Of a stretch of DNA of 21,396 bases, positions 8,701-15,204 are shown piece by piece. Origin of the DNA: a bacterium (GTDB taxonomy: Bacteria > Spirochaetota > UBA4802 > UBA5550); assembly GCA_024224995.1 (NCBI GenBank), contig JAAENB010000249.1:1-21396 (forward strand), given 5' to 3'. The notes beneath the pieces are model-generated. The model did no database searches and had not been told where the DNA came from. It saw only the letters and a list, made by a program, of their open reading frames with translations. Both the position numbers and the translations under genes were made by a program. Within the stretch, counting starts at the first letter, position 1, and every line of letters begins with the position of its first letter.

Positions 8701-8775
8701 CTGGTATGCGAATATGGGACTTGAGAAAATAATTATAAGGATAAACAGAAGGAATACAAAGCATTTTTTGCGCAT
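5704..8775 (-). CDS. Double-propeller sensor fused to SpoIIE phosphatase
   Basis: This is a membrane sensor of 1023 residues. I chose the ATG at 8775, not one twelve codons upstream, because GGAGG at 8782-8786 precedes it and a signal peptide (MRKKCFVFLLFILIIIFSS...) starts there. Residues of about 25-640 hold many Reg_prop strands such as GYIWVGTTKGLNRFDG, GTIWVGTFGSGLYKL and GSIWLGTSDGLYVYNG, enough for two propellers, followed by a Y_Y_Y domain (about 645-705), a transmembrane helix (about 711-735) and a coiled coil. The rest is a SpoIIE/PP2C phosphatase: GGDIYD (Asp816), ADVSGHG (Asp834), TYTNAGHHPALL, FTDGIIE (Asp955) and EDDRA (Asp1007, Asp1008). All metal-binding aspartates are present. 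There is no histidine kinase domain. It probably dephosphorylates an anti-sigma antagonist in response to a periplasmic ligand. Confidence 0.93.
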   Translation of the reverse strand: MRKKCFVFLLFILIIIFSSPIFAYQHIIETYNTKHGLSDDIVTTIFLGSKGYIWVGTTKGLNRFDGKTFKSYSVNDGMINDNIRGITEDKKGNLWIASKGGLIKFDRKKFFNFTKKDGLCHNVLTAVVCDRNDDLIVGTKKGLTFFKNDTFKKYTSTKENEAQYDVSFIFLNDDNSAWICTTKGLLLLKDRKIISDFKGVKNVPSSANSIARDRNGVTYFGTRFKGGFSYENGVFKKINQLRNLNLSRKTNFKFKLDANKNIMITTWGEGIYVPDNGKYVRYSSRDNFLPNDTIWSQLVDNEGTIWVGTFGSGLYKLYQRRAKIYPRQKELKSKNVLYIFKDSRGNIWIGGIKSLSVIFKNKRIMQLNEGIQFNWITEDKKGITWCAGIYGLWYYRNNKLTLDPIVKKFPQKTITCIEITHKGKILISFTNGQLFIYDPVKKTLRLISKGKFFHSMKKEKQTGRVLLQGSGGLFSYVDDEGLKPFKFREAMKNVRDIRCFYYIDEDNYIIGADKLWVIENSTIKQFGEKDGLKAKKINSIARDTDGSIWLGTSDGLYVYNGSLFLNFDENSCNRNALLIDGNTIWTGSNMGVSIVERNKLNIVKTPSPTVINEVETQKKKYEYGSNLKLNYNENNFKFSFACLSFSHPKKNRFKYRLDGFDPPGKWTEAINGDFAIYNNLSHGKYVFKVLGSNSYGIRSSKPARVFIKITPPFWLTWWFLILLALHIIGLIYLLFRWRVKALKQKQAELEKIVQERTRDLNKANADLKEKNDQFVMELDMAHRVQHSLIPTEKTFPQRNEFCISSKYLAMTSVGGDIYDVIRIGRNIYGFFIADVSGHGVPAALITTMIKTEFNTHVRSNKNPDEICELVNFEISRLIGDMDYYLTAYLCILNLEDGVLTYTNAGHHPALLYRKLTGTIEELDTDGFIMGIEEDAKYCTGSIVLEKGDRVLMFTDGIIETRNQSGEFYEYEKLNEFIADNSNESAQKFVNHLIEDVDAFSEGRAVEDDRAILYFEFLNNAPKE

Positions 8776-8957
8776 TACCAGCCTCCGATTGATAGGTATA
8801 AATATAATCATATTTTATATGAAAATCAATGACAAAATAAAAATTTATTCATCACCCATGAGACTGCAAACCAGCATGATTTTTATAGACCTGTTTTATA
8901 ATACAAGTCGACAAAGAGTTATTTATTGTGTTATCATAGGCACAGAGGTGCGGAAAG
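8776..8957. promoter_or_regulatory. Divergent promoter region, SpoIIE sensor and epimerase
   Basis: This gap holds the promoters of both flanking genes. A perfect TATAAT at 8897-8902 on the plus strand is about 56 bases before the epimerase start and is a good -10 box; the -35 position (GCATGA at 8874-8879) is weak, so an activator or a poor -35 is possible. No clear box was found for the minus gene. Confidence 0.45.
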
Positions 8958-9914
8958 ATGGCAAATAAAAAGCATACCCTGTTAATCACCGGTGTTTCCG
9001 GTTACTTTGGCATGAAACTGGTGAAATACTTCTGCGGTAAAGATGACGTCGCTCAAATCATTGGAATCGATATTATTGAGCCTGAGTATTCCAATAATAA
9101 ATTTCATTTTATTAAACATGATGTCCGGGACGATATGACTCCCCTGTTTACGGCTCATACTGTTCACTGGGCCATCCATGCCGCGTATATTCTTGCTCCT
9201 ATTCATAATAAGGGCCTCATGGAGGATATCAACATTAATGGGACCAGGAATTTTCTTTCCGCCTGTTCTTCATGCGGGGTAAAACAGGTTATGCAGGTCT
9301 CTTCCACTACGGCATACGGTTTTTACAAAGACAACCCTCCTCTTTTAAATGAGGAAAGCCCTTTGCGCGGGAATAATGATTTTACCTACGCGAAGAATAA
9401 AAAAGAACTTGAGTTTTTATGCGCTGAGTTTATGAAAAATTATCCGGATATTTGCTTCACTGTTATTCGACCCTGTTTTGTTGTTGGTCCCGGTTTTAAC
9501 AATCCCCTTGCGCGGCACCTTCGAAAAAAAATTGTGATGCTTCCAATGGATACCAGGGATTTCCAGTTTGTTCATGAGGATGATCTTGTTGCTGTAATGT
9601 ACCTGCTATTAAAAAGAAAAATTTCCGGTGTTTATAATATTACCGCCGACGGTACTATGACCTTTGATGAAATGATCAAGATGCTTGGCGGCATTCAGTT
9701 TAAGATCCCTCCCTTTTTAATCTATCCTCTCAATAACCTGGCATGGTTCCTCCGGCTTACGTTTTTTACGGAAATTCCCACCCCCGCGTTGAACTTTATG
9801 AGATTTCCCTGGATTGCGGATAATGATAAAATAAAAAAAGATCTAAACTATCGTTTTAAGTATACTACAAAGGAAGCGTTTATGGATTATGCCAGTTCCG
9901 GGTCACAAAAATAG
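8958..9914 (+). CDS. NAD-dependent epimerase/dehydratase (extended SDR)
   Basis: This gene codes for a cytoplasmic oxidoreductase or isomerase of 318 residues in the extended short-chain dehydrogenase family. The N-terminal Rossmann motif is TGVSGYFG (Thr11, Gly12, Gly15, Gly18). The catalytic set is seen as SSTTAYG (Ser115, Ser116, Thr117) and YAKNK (Tyr144, Lys148). The segment VIRPCFVVGPGF and the FVHEDDLVAVMYLLL region are also typical of nucleotide-sugar epimerases. An AGAGGTG ribosome binding site precedes the ATG. Substrate cannot be read from the sequence, and no sugar-biosynthesis neighbours are present, so it may act on a nucleotide sugar, a steroid-like compound or another small alcohol. 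The stop codon overlaps a hairpin that serves the opposite strand. Confidence 0.88.
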   Translation: MANKKHTLLITGVSGYFGMKLVKYFCGKDDVAQIIGIDIIEPEYSNNKFHFIKHDVRDDMTPLFTAHTVHWAIHAAYILAPIHNKGLMEDININGTRNFLSACSSCGVKQVMQVSSTTAYGFYKDNPPLLNEESPLRGNNDFTYAKNKKELEFLCAEFMKNYPDICFTVIRPCFVVGPGFNNPLARHLRKKIVMLPMDTRDFQFVHEDDLVAVMYLLLKRKISGVYNITADGTMTFDEMIKMLGGIQFKIPPFLIYPLNNLAWFLRLTFFTEIPTPALNFMRFPWIADNDKIKKDLNYRFKYTTKEAFMDYASSGSQK

Positions 9915-9934
9915 CACCCCTCGCAGGGGACGCT
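9913..9934 (-). terminator. Terminator of the metallopeptidase gene
   Basis: CCCC at 9917-9920 pairs with GGGG at 9926-9929, with AGC at 9913-9915 and GCT at 9932-9934 extending the stem across small internal loops. Read on the minus strand it is followed by ATTTTTG, so it fits an intrinsic terminator about 100 bases after the stop of the minus-strand metallopeptidase. It overlaps the stop codon of the plus-strand epimerase. Confidence 0.5.
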
Positions 9935-9981
9935 TAGAAAAAATCCCCCGCCGACGGAGCCTGTTCTGCCTCCGGTACGGT

Positions 9982-10012
9982 TGTAGAGACGCTGCATTGC
10001 AACGCCTCTACA
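9982..10012. repeat. 31-base palindromic dispersed repeat
   Basis: TGTAGAG at 9982-9988 pairs with CTCTACA at 10006-10012, and inside it, after one mismatch on each side, CG pairs with CG and TGC with GCA around an ATT loop. The consensus is close to gtagagacgttgcatgcaacgtctctac, a repeat I recall from several bacterial groups. A cut copy is at 1-22. It lies between the convergent epimerase and metallopeptidase genes, where insertion would do no harm. Confidence 0.6.
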
Positions 10013-10031
10013 GACTTCTTCTCTTAACCGG

Positions 10032-11423
10032 TCACCGATTCCTTCCCCCTTTTACATCCAGTTCATTCGGCATTACACCACCTAATGCCTGGTACAGCGC
10101 CATTACCTCCGGGCTGAACTTTCTTCCGTAAATAAGTCCGATAAAAACTTCCGCAACAAACTCACGTGGGTTTCCTGATGCATACTTACTGACACTGAGA
10201 GCTAATGCTTTTATCTGTGGGGTTTTAAAGGAGGTTGCCCATTGAATATGGAAAAAACCGGGATTATTGTGAAAGTGCAGAGCATGTCCCAGCTCATGGA
10301 TAATTGTTCCCACTCCACTGGGATCAAAATGGGTTGAAGAACACCAATATTTCATTGGACCCTTATGACCCCCTGGACCTTTCGGAATTGGATTATTAAA
10401 GTTTCCCGGACTAACCAGTACAAAATCAGGTGCAATATATACTGCTCTATGACACTGTTGTCCGATCAGGACACTTACTGAGTTACCATCCCCCTCTTCT
10501 ATTGTCAATGATCGACCATATTTAGGAATGTAAAATCTTAATGCCGGAATGAAAAAACCTTTATCCAGTATTTTTTTAAGTGCAGTTGTAACCTGGGCAA
10601 TTCGAGCATGGTGGTTTACATCACTGGGACTATACGCTATTTCTACAACCACATTTCTAGTTGTTATATCGCTTGTTACCGTAACCATATCCTTTCTTAC
10701 AGCCTCAGGCTGGTTGTTTGGTTTTATGAGATTTAAAAGCTCAGGATATAGAGTCATCCCGGTAACTGTGTTTAAATTAGTATCCATAAACTTTTTAACA
10801 CTCTGAATTGGAACATTGCTTACAACCTCGCTGGTCTCTGCCATTTGGATTTGATTCTGAGCTATATCGTGCCCATCATAGTCATTCAATCTTCTAACGA
10901 CAGCATCCGTAAGACTTCCATCTGCTTCTCTTGCTGCTGTAAGCGCTTGTACTCTCTCTTTCGGATGATAAAAATAACCCACGTCTGTCCAGGCTGATTT
11001 AACATATTGTGCAAGGACTGGCGGAAAAGTTTTTATAACATCAACTAATTGTCTTGCCTCCATATCTTTTTCATTTTTCTGTTCAAGGAGTTCATGCTCT
11101 GCAAGAGCGGCTTTTCTAAGTGCCTCCACCATAACCATTCTGTCACTGTAACGATTTTCGTTTACTTCCTTTTCCCATTCATATGTTTCCTCGACAATTT
11201 CAGTTAGGATTGCGATTCTGTTTTTATAATCTTTGATAGATGTATTATTGAAAGCTGCAACTTTTGCATCAAGTTCCCTTAACGCTCTTGTTCTGTCAAC
11301 CTTCCAGTTCCAGGGAATACGTTTCCTTAATAAACTGGATTGGTTAATCCAATCGGTAATAATTTTTGGGGGCTTGCCCATAAGACTTGTTGTTAGTAAC
11401 CAGCAGGTCACTATGATTAACAA
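10032..11423 (-). CDS. Secreted HExxH metallopeptidase, start frameshifted
   Basis: This is a zincin-type metallopeptidase; 463 residues are in frame from a TTG at 11423. The zinc site is IIHELGHALHFHN (His376, Glu377, His380), with a candidate third ligand in NPREFVAEVF (Glu425, or Glu421) about 45 residues later. The segment before the zinc site (about 260-360) has beta-rich pieces and a Cys-containing loop, and the first 200 residues are helical, perhaps a propeptide or substrate-binding part. The only good ribosome binding site serves an ATG at 11443 in another frame; one extra A in a nine-A run would join them and give MKKKILFLLIIVTCWLL, a clear signal peptide. So the gene is either frameshifted, read by slippage, or mis-sequenced. 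The family and substrate are not recognised. Confidence 0.75.
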   Translation of the reverse strand: MLIIVTCWLLTTSLMGKPPKIITDWINQSSLLRKRIPWNWKVDRTRALRELDAKVAAFNNTSIKDYKNRIAILTEIVEETYEWEKEVNENRYSDRMVMVEALRKAALAEHELLEQKNEKDMEARQLVDVIKTFPPVLAQYVKSAWTDVGYFYHPKERVQALTAAREADGSLTDAVVRRLNDYDGHDIAQNQIQMAETSEVVSNVPIQSVKKFMDTNLNTVTGMTLYPELLNLIKPNNQPEAVRKDMVTVTSDITTRNVVVEIAYSPSDVNHHARIAQVTTALKKILDKGFFIPALRFYIPKYGRSLTIEEGDGNSVSVLIGQQCHRAVYIAPDFVLVSPGNFNNPIPKGPGGHKGPMKYWCSSTHFDPSGVGTIIHELGHALHFHNNPGFFHIQWATSFKTPQIKALALSVSKYASGNPREFVAEVFIGLIYGRKFSPEVMALYQALGGVMPNELDVKGGRNR

Positions 11424-11431
11424 AAATAGAA

Positions 11432-11440
11432 TTTTTTTTT
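11432..11440 (-). other. Nine-A homopolymer breaking the metallopeptidase start
   Basis: Directly after the ATG at 11443 the minus strand has nine A in a row, then TTC TAT TTT TGT TAA, which stops after eight codons. With ten A (or seven) the frame runs into the metallopeptidase and completes a signal peptide. This is the classic site for a phase-variable tract, transcriptional slippage, or an assembly or sequencing error. Confidence 0.8.
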
Positions 11441-11443
11441 CAT

Positions 11444-11699
11444 TTGGATCTCCTTTAGATTATTTAAATACGTCTTATCTCTCACTTCATAAGAAACGTC
11501 TTTTGTTCAAAACTGTCAAACTGTTTTTCCTCCCTGAATTGCATATTCCGGCAGGTTTCACCTGCTATCAGCACTCTCCGCCTTTTCATAATCATTCCGA
11601 AAAAGTTTCGAACTTAACATTGAACTCAGGATTTTTTCATTGACAATCCATTAAAAGGGCAATTTTTAACATAAATAAATGAATAAAGGAGCAGTCTCA
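11444..11699. promoter_or_regulatory. Divergent promoter region, metallopeptidase and membrane protein
   Basis: A perfect TTGACA occurs on each strand: on the minus strand at 11514-11519, toward the metallopeptidase, and on the plus strand at 11640-11645, toward the membrane protein. Neither has a good -10 at 17 bases, so both are tentative. GCAGGT at 11551-11556 pairs with ACCTGC at 11560-11565 around a three-base loop, a compact palindrome between the two that could be an operator. The remainder shows nothing I can name. Confidence 0.4.
11449..11456 (-). promoter_or_regulatory. Ribosome binding site for the true metallopeptidase start
   Basis: AAAGGAGA on the minus strand lies five bases before the ATG at 11443. 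No comparable site precedes the TTG at 11423, which argues that translation is meant to begin at 11443 although that frame is broken after eight codons. Confidence 0.7.
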
Positions 11700-12461
11700 A
11701 TGAAAATAAAAAAATACGCGCTGCTGGTTCTCTTAACGGGAATAGCCACATTTCTAATAATGATATTCATAACAATAAAAAGCGGCGGAGAAATTATCCG
11801 TCCGGCGGAATTCCCCAACAGCCAGGGTTTTACCCAGGCCATATTCTTTTTTGAATTTATTAATTCCCCTGCTGAAGTAAAACAGGTTCTGGGAGATCCG
11901 GCAACTGAAGCAGGAAAACGGCTTCGTCTGGGAATGGATACAACCAACAGGTACGATTTTATTTTCCTGTTTTTATATCCCCTTCTTTACATAGTACTTT
12001 TCTTATTCCTCCATAAAAAAATAATTCACGATGGAAACGGAACAGACTATAACCGGTATCTCCTTATCCTGGGAATAATTTTCGCCTTTATTATTATCTT
12101 CGGAGATATATACGAAAACACACTGCTTTTGGATATATCATCCCGCAACAATCTTGATACTATCGGGACACCGTTAATAAGCAGGCTTCAAATTGCCGTA
12201 AGAATAAAAAGCATTGCCATCAATGGAGCAACACTGCTTTTGGCATATTTTTACCTGCGGTATTTCGGAAAATCATGGAAATTGCTGCTTCCCATAGTCT
12301 ATTCTATTTCAACAATACTCAGCATAATTGCCATATCCGTAAGTTCCCTGAGATATCTTGTGGAAACTGCGGCCGCTATTGGCATGTTATGCTGGCTCAT
12401 ATCCACAATTCATGGGGGGTACTGGGTTTTCAAAACAGGTAAAAATCCCAGTGCAGGTTAA
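11700..12461 (+). CDS. Membrane protein of unknown function, six helices
   Basis: This is an integral inner-membrane protein of 253 residues. I chose the ATG at 11700 because AAAGGAG at 11685-11691 is placed correctly for it; the in-frame ATG at 11679 lies before that site. Hydrophobic segments are at about 8-28, 83-103, 117-140, 168-188, 195-215 and 220-245. The loop between the first and second helices (about 30-80) is hydrophilic and probably extracytoplasmic. No motif for transport or catalysis is visible, and I do not recognise the family. It is a single gene, divergent from the metallopeptidase and convergent with the cysteine protease, so neighbours do not reveal its job. Confidence 0.8.
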   Translation: MKIKKYALLVLLTGIATFLIMIFITIKSGGEIIRPAEFPNSQGFTQAIFFFEFINSPAEVKQVLGDPATEAGKRLRLGMDTTNRYDFIFLFLYPLLYIVLFLFLHKKIIHDGNGTDYNRYLLILGIIFAFIIIFGDIYENTLLLDISSRNNLDTIGTPLISRLQIAVRIKSIAINGATLLLAYFYLRYFGKSWKLLLPIVYSISTILSIIAISVSSLRYLVETAAAIGMLCWLISTIHGGYWVFKTGKNPSAG

Positions 12462-12474
12462 GCTCTTAAACAAA

Positions 12475-12497
12475 AAGGGCCTCATAAAGAGGCCCTT
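12475..12497. terminator. Bidirectional terminator, perfect 9-bp stem
   Basis: AAGGGCCTC at 12475-12483 pairs perfectly with GAGGCCCTT at 12489-12497 around ATAAA. It lies 14 bases after the membrane-protein stop and 22 bases after the protease stop on the other strand. Read on the minus strand, the paired U residues and the bases after them form a TTTTT run, the form of an intrinsic terminator for the protease operon; on the plus strand the tail is poor. Confidence 0.85.
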
Positions 12498-12519
12498 AAA
12501 ACTGCTTACCGGAAAAACA

Positions 12520-14076
12520 TTAATCATTAAATCCCAGTCTATAAATGTGATCCTCAGTATGTTCCAGTGATGAAACATCAAAACTTCCCCAGCCAGCTGC
12601 ATTCACATACCACATATGGGAATACAATTCCAGTTTATCCTCATTTACGTCATGGTTGTTCTTTTCATAAATAGTCCATCTACCGGAAAAAGTTTTTATG
12701 GAAGAAACCTTAGTCTGAAAATTGTCATACTCATTAAACTCATAAAACGATAAGTTGTCTTTCTCATGAAGACTGTCTTTTGTAAAGGTAACAGCACTTC
12801 CGGTTAAATTAGCATGTTCGTATAAAATAATGGGTTGTTCGTCCGGAGTTACTTTTTCACAACTGATAATTTCCAAAACGTCCCCTCCCCATGACTGGGA
12901 ATTGGGGTAAAAACCATCACGATTTGGTCCGCCAAAGTTTGTAAGCGTAAAATGAAATCCTTTATGAGCCGGACCTGTTCCAGGTTGTGTATTACCGCTC
13001 CCATCGGGAAAAAGAAGCCAGATATCGCTCAGAACGATTGCGGATCGAACCTTCATGGTTTCAACCAATCCTGCTTCCGTATATTCAGGGATATGTACCG
13101 AATCTTCGTCCACGTACGCAATTTTGAAGTTCCCCTTGTAGTCCACTTGATCAAAAAGAATAACAGCTGATCCTGACGCGGCACCGGGAACAGGTCTGAT
13201 TGATGATATTAGATTGTCTTGATCAACATCATTATAGGTCCAGTCAGTATAACTACCATAGGTGCCGGGAGAAACTCCCCAGGCAGAACCATGTCCTAAT
13301 CCAAAATAATAATCATCATAAAAAAGAAATGGAACGCCAAAGACTTTAGCTGATGAAATCTTATTGTTAATATCGACTCCCAATTTTCCGGTATCTTCCA
13401 GGATTGTGGCGCTGCCCCCTATTGGATCATAGTTTTCATTTTCATAAACAATTACAGAATTGTTTTGAGGAGGGTTTACCGTTATTGACTTTTCCCATTT
13501 TCCACCGTGATAATTAACAACCTCGTTATAGCTCATCATAATTGATGTTTCACTGGACGTTGGATTGTTAATAATAAGCTGAGGATTCGCCGGGTCCTGC
13601 TCACTATAACCGCTCACCGCTATTGTATGACCGGCTGTTACTTTATTCGTAGTAGAAGACCTCCAAAACCATTGCATAATAAATGGGCGGTTATTATCTA
13701 TTTCTGTTCTACATTCATCAAAAGTTAAGGCTCTATCCTGGAAGGTGGAATCCATTCCAAAAATTTTTAAAAAATCCCTAATAACATCCACCCCTACTTG
13801 AAAATTGCATCCATGATCCGGACTCAGGGAGCAGTTTGTATCCCCAAACAATTGAGGCCAGATTTTACGTCCTAATTCTGCGGTTTCAGATTGCTCAGCA
13901 TAACATTTTCCATGATATCGTGACACCATTTGTATGCTGGCATTCCAACACCAATTGTTCCTTTCTTGAAGAACCTGTTTAACAGCTAATGTTTTGGAAC
14001 TCTGGGCGTTTGCTGCTACTGTAACAGTTAGTGACAGCAAAAAACCGGTTATATATATTATCATTTTTTTATACAT
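12520..14076 (-). CDS. Secreted papain-like cysteine protease with crystallin modules
   Basis: This gene codes for an exported protein of 518 residues. The start at 14076 has AAGGAGA nine bases upstream, and the signal peptide ends near VAANA-QSS (residue 24). Residues of about 30-180 form a papain-like/AvrRpt2- or C39-like protease: the NNWCWNASIQMVSRYHG motif supplies Cys43, AGHTIAVSGY gives His150, and LIINNP supplies Asn171 as the likely third residue. The rest has several beta/gamma-crystallin-like stretches (IVYENENYDPIGGSATI, VILFDQVDYKGNFKI, IILYEHANLTGSAVTF, WTIYEKNNH), which in other secreted proteins may bind calcium or add stability. It follows a secreted protein gene by 23 bases, so the two are one operon. 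The protease call is strong; the substrate is unknown. Confidence 0.85.
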   Translation of the reverse strand: MYKKMIIYITGFLLSLTVTVAANAQSSKTLAVKQVLQERNNWCWNASIQMVSRYHGKCYAEQSETAELGRKIWPQLFGDTNCSLSPDHGCNFQVGVDVIRDFLKIFGMDSTFQDRALTFDECRTEIDNNRPFIMQWFWRSSTTNKVTAGHTIAVSGYSEQDPANPQLIINNPTSSETSIMMSYNEVVNYHGGKWEKSITVNPPQNNSVIVYENENYDPIGGSATILEDTGKLGVDINNKISSAKVFGVPFLFYDDYYFGLGHGSAWGVSPGTYGSYTDWTYNDVDQDNLISSIRPVPGAASGSAVILFDQVDYKGNFKIAYVDEDSVHIPEYTEAGLVETMKVRSAIVLSDIWLLFPDGSGNTQPGTGPAHKGFHFTLTNFGGPNRDGFYPNSQSWGGDVLEIISCEKVTPDEQPIILYEHANLTGSAVTFTKDSLHEKDNLSFYEFNEYDNFQTKVSSIKTFSGRWTIYEKNNHDVNEDKLELYSHMWYVNAAGWGSFDVSSLEHTEDHIYRLGFND

Positions 14077-14099
14077 AATTATTTATCTCCTTATTTTTA

Positions 14100-14828
14100 T
14101 TACTCATGCAGCAACGGCACTATTTCATCTAACGTGTGATGATCCGGTAATTGTCCCGAGCCGGTGTCAATTGGAAAATCAATATTAAAAAATGAGAAAA
14201 TCATTTGTAACATTTCCAGAAAAAAATCGATGATACCATTTCCTGATTCATGCTCTTCTATTTTCTGTAATTCAAACTCTTTGAATTCATCAAGCAAATG
14301 CGCAGAATCCAATGGGTGCGCTCTCATTATGTGATGATTATCGTGATCTGATATTTCTTCGTTGTAAACAATGAAATCGGCTTTTTTAGTAAATGAACGA
14401 AGCAGTGAGCAGTTTTCTATTTCAAGAAACCTGTCTTCACCATAGTGTTCGCTCTCCAGTTCGCACAACTCTCTCGCGAGTCTGGAAGCACCAACAGCCA
14501 CAATCTTGAATTCGCCATCAACTTCTTTAACGCTAAGCAGTGAACGGTATTTGCCGTCAATAATAATGGGAACACGCCATACATTGAACGGAACAACCTT
14601 ACCTTCTTCATTAATCATAAATACTTCATGCGGTTTCCCCAGGGCAGCCTCATCGAATTCCTCCCGGTCCAAAAAGCCGAAGTCCTTCTCCATACCTTCC
14701 GGGATAAGATGCAAATAATCCCGAAATTGTGCGTTTGCTGCGCTTGAGACACTTTCCATATTGTCTGCGTAAACTACTGCCGTTAGCATAGACACAAACA
14801 CCATTACCAATAGATACTTCTTTTTCAT
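14100..14828 (-). CDS. Secreted protein of unknown function, partner of protease
   Basis: The product is an exported protein of 242 residues. The ATG at 14828 follows AAGGAG and opens a clear signal peptide (MKKKYLLVMVFVSMLTAVVYA); earlier in-frame starts would bury it. The mature part starts with Ser, Ala and Asn, followed by a mixed region (about 50-130: EVFMINEEGKVVPFNVWRVPIIIDGKYRSLLSVKEVDGEFKIVAVGASRLARELCELE) with alternating strands and helices, then an acidic, His-rich C-terminal part with one hydrophobic helix (IIDFFLEMLQMIFSFFNIDF). It is the first gene of the operon with the cysteine protease. Its strand-helix region recalls protease propeptides and inhibitors, so it may keep the protease inactive or fold it; that is inference. 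I do not recognise a family. Confidence 0.75.
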   Translation of the reverse strand: MKKKYLLVMVFVSMLTAVVYADNMESVSSAANAQFRDYLHLIPEGMEKDFGFLDREEFDEAALGKPHEVFMINEEGKVVPFNVWRVPIIIDGKYRSLLSVKEVDGEFKIVAVGASRLARELCELESEHYGEDRFLEIENCSLLRSFTKKADFIVYNEEISDHDNHHIMRAHPLDSAHLLDEFKEFELQKIEEHESGNGIIDFFLEMLQMIFSFFNIDFPIDTGSGQLPDHHTLDEIVPLLHE

Positions 14829-14879
14829 ACCCGACTCCTTTTTATTTATTTCACCAGCATTAGAACAATACTGATCTTG

Positions 14880-14909
14880 TTTATACTTTAACAGAACCAG
14901 AAATGACAA
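14880..14909 (-). promoter_or_regulatory. Promoter of the protease operon, with palindrome
   Basis: On the minus strand TTGTCA (14904-14909) is followed, after an 18-base spacer, by TATAAA (14880-14885), a good sigma-70 type pair located about 52 bases before the start at 14828. A perfect palindrome, TGACAA ttg TTGTCA at 14904-14918, overlaps the -35 box and could be an operator. Confidence 0.55.
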
Positions 14910-14913
14910 TTGT

Positions 14914-15062
14914 TGTCAACGTAAATATAAAAAAAGCACCGGGACAAAATTGTACCGGTTTTTACATTGTCAGCACTCCTTACCACTCTCCTCCATGCAG
15001 AAAAAAGGAAGGAGTCCTGTCAATGTAAATATAAAAAAAGTACCGGGACAAAATTGTACCGG
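14914..15062. repeat. Direct repeats with inverted arms, noncoding
   Basis: Copy one at 14914-14958 and copy two at 15018-15062 are both 45 bases long and differ at only two positions. Each holds an A-rich run then a near-palindrome ending in ccgggacaaaattgtaccgg. Between them are inverted arms, 14961-14981 and 15009-15029, which pair at 19 of 21 positions; the right arm overlaps the start of copy two. A diverged relative may occur near 177-210 in the other orientation. It resembles a REP-like or MITE-like element, but no transposase is nearby. Confidence 0.75.
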
Positions 15063-15126
15063 ACTTTAGCCCCTATTTATCATTAAAAATTCTGCTGTGC
15101 GTATTCCGGCATCTGTTCAAAAAGCG

Positions 15127-15153
15127 GGCAACTTCTCAAGTTGCCGGAGAAGT
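15127..15153. other. Two overlapping alternative hairpins
   Basis: GGCAACTT at 15127-15134 pairs perfectly with AAGTTGCC at 15138-15145. The segment ACTTCTC at 15131-15137 can instead pair with GAGAAGT at 15147-15153, and the two stems exclude each other. It lies just upstream of the strong plus-strand promoter, so it is outside that gene's leader; it could act in DNA binding or in a transcript of the opposite strand. Confidence 0.45.
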
Positions 15154-15175
15154 ATAAACCGGCAGATAAATTTGA

Positions 15176-15204
15176 TTGACTTACGATATAGAATAGCGTA
15201 TAAT
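15176..15204 (+). promoter_or_regulatory. Strong sigma-70 type promoter of the hybrid kinase
   Basis: TTGACT at 15176-15181, a 17-base spacer, and TATAAT at 15199-15204 form a nearly consensus promoter. Transcription would start near 15211, giving a leader of about 37 bases to the ATG at 15248. Confidence 0.8.

Noticed and set aside
9889..10131. Plus-strand open frame across the palindromic repeat
   Set aside because: It overlaps the ends of two real genes and translates the repeat and the hairpins.
10032..11423. Antibacterial toxin of a secretion system
   Set aside because: An HExxH peptidase alone does not show this; there is no immunity gene or secretion marker next to it.
14914..15062. 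CRISPR array or attachment site
   Set aside because: Only two direct copies, no further spacing pattern, and no integrase or cas gene in the window.
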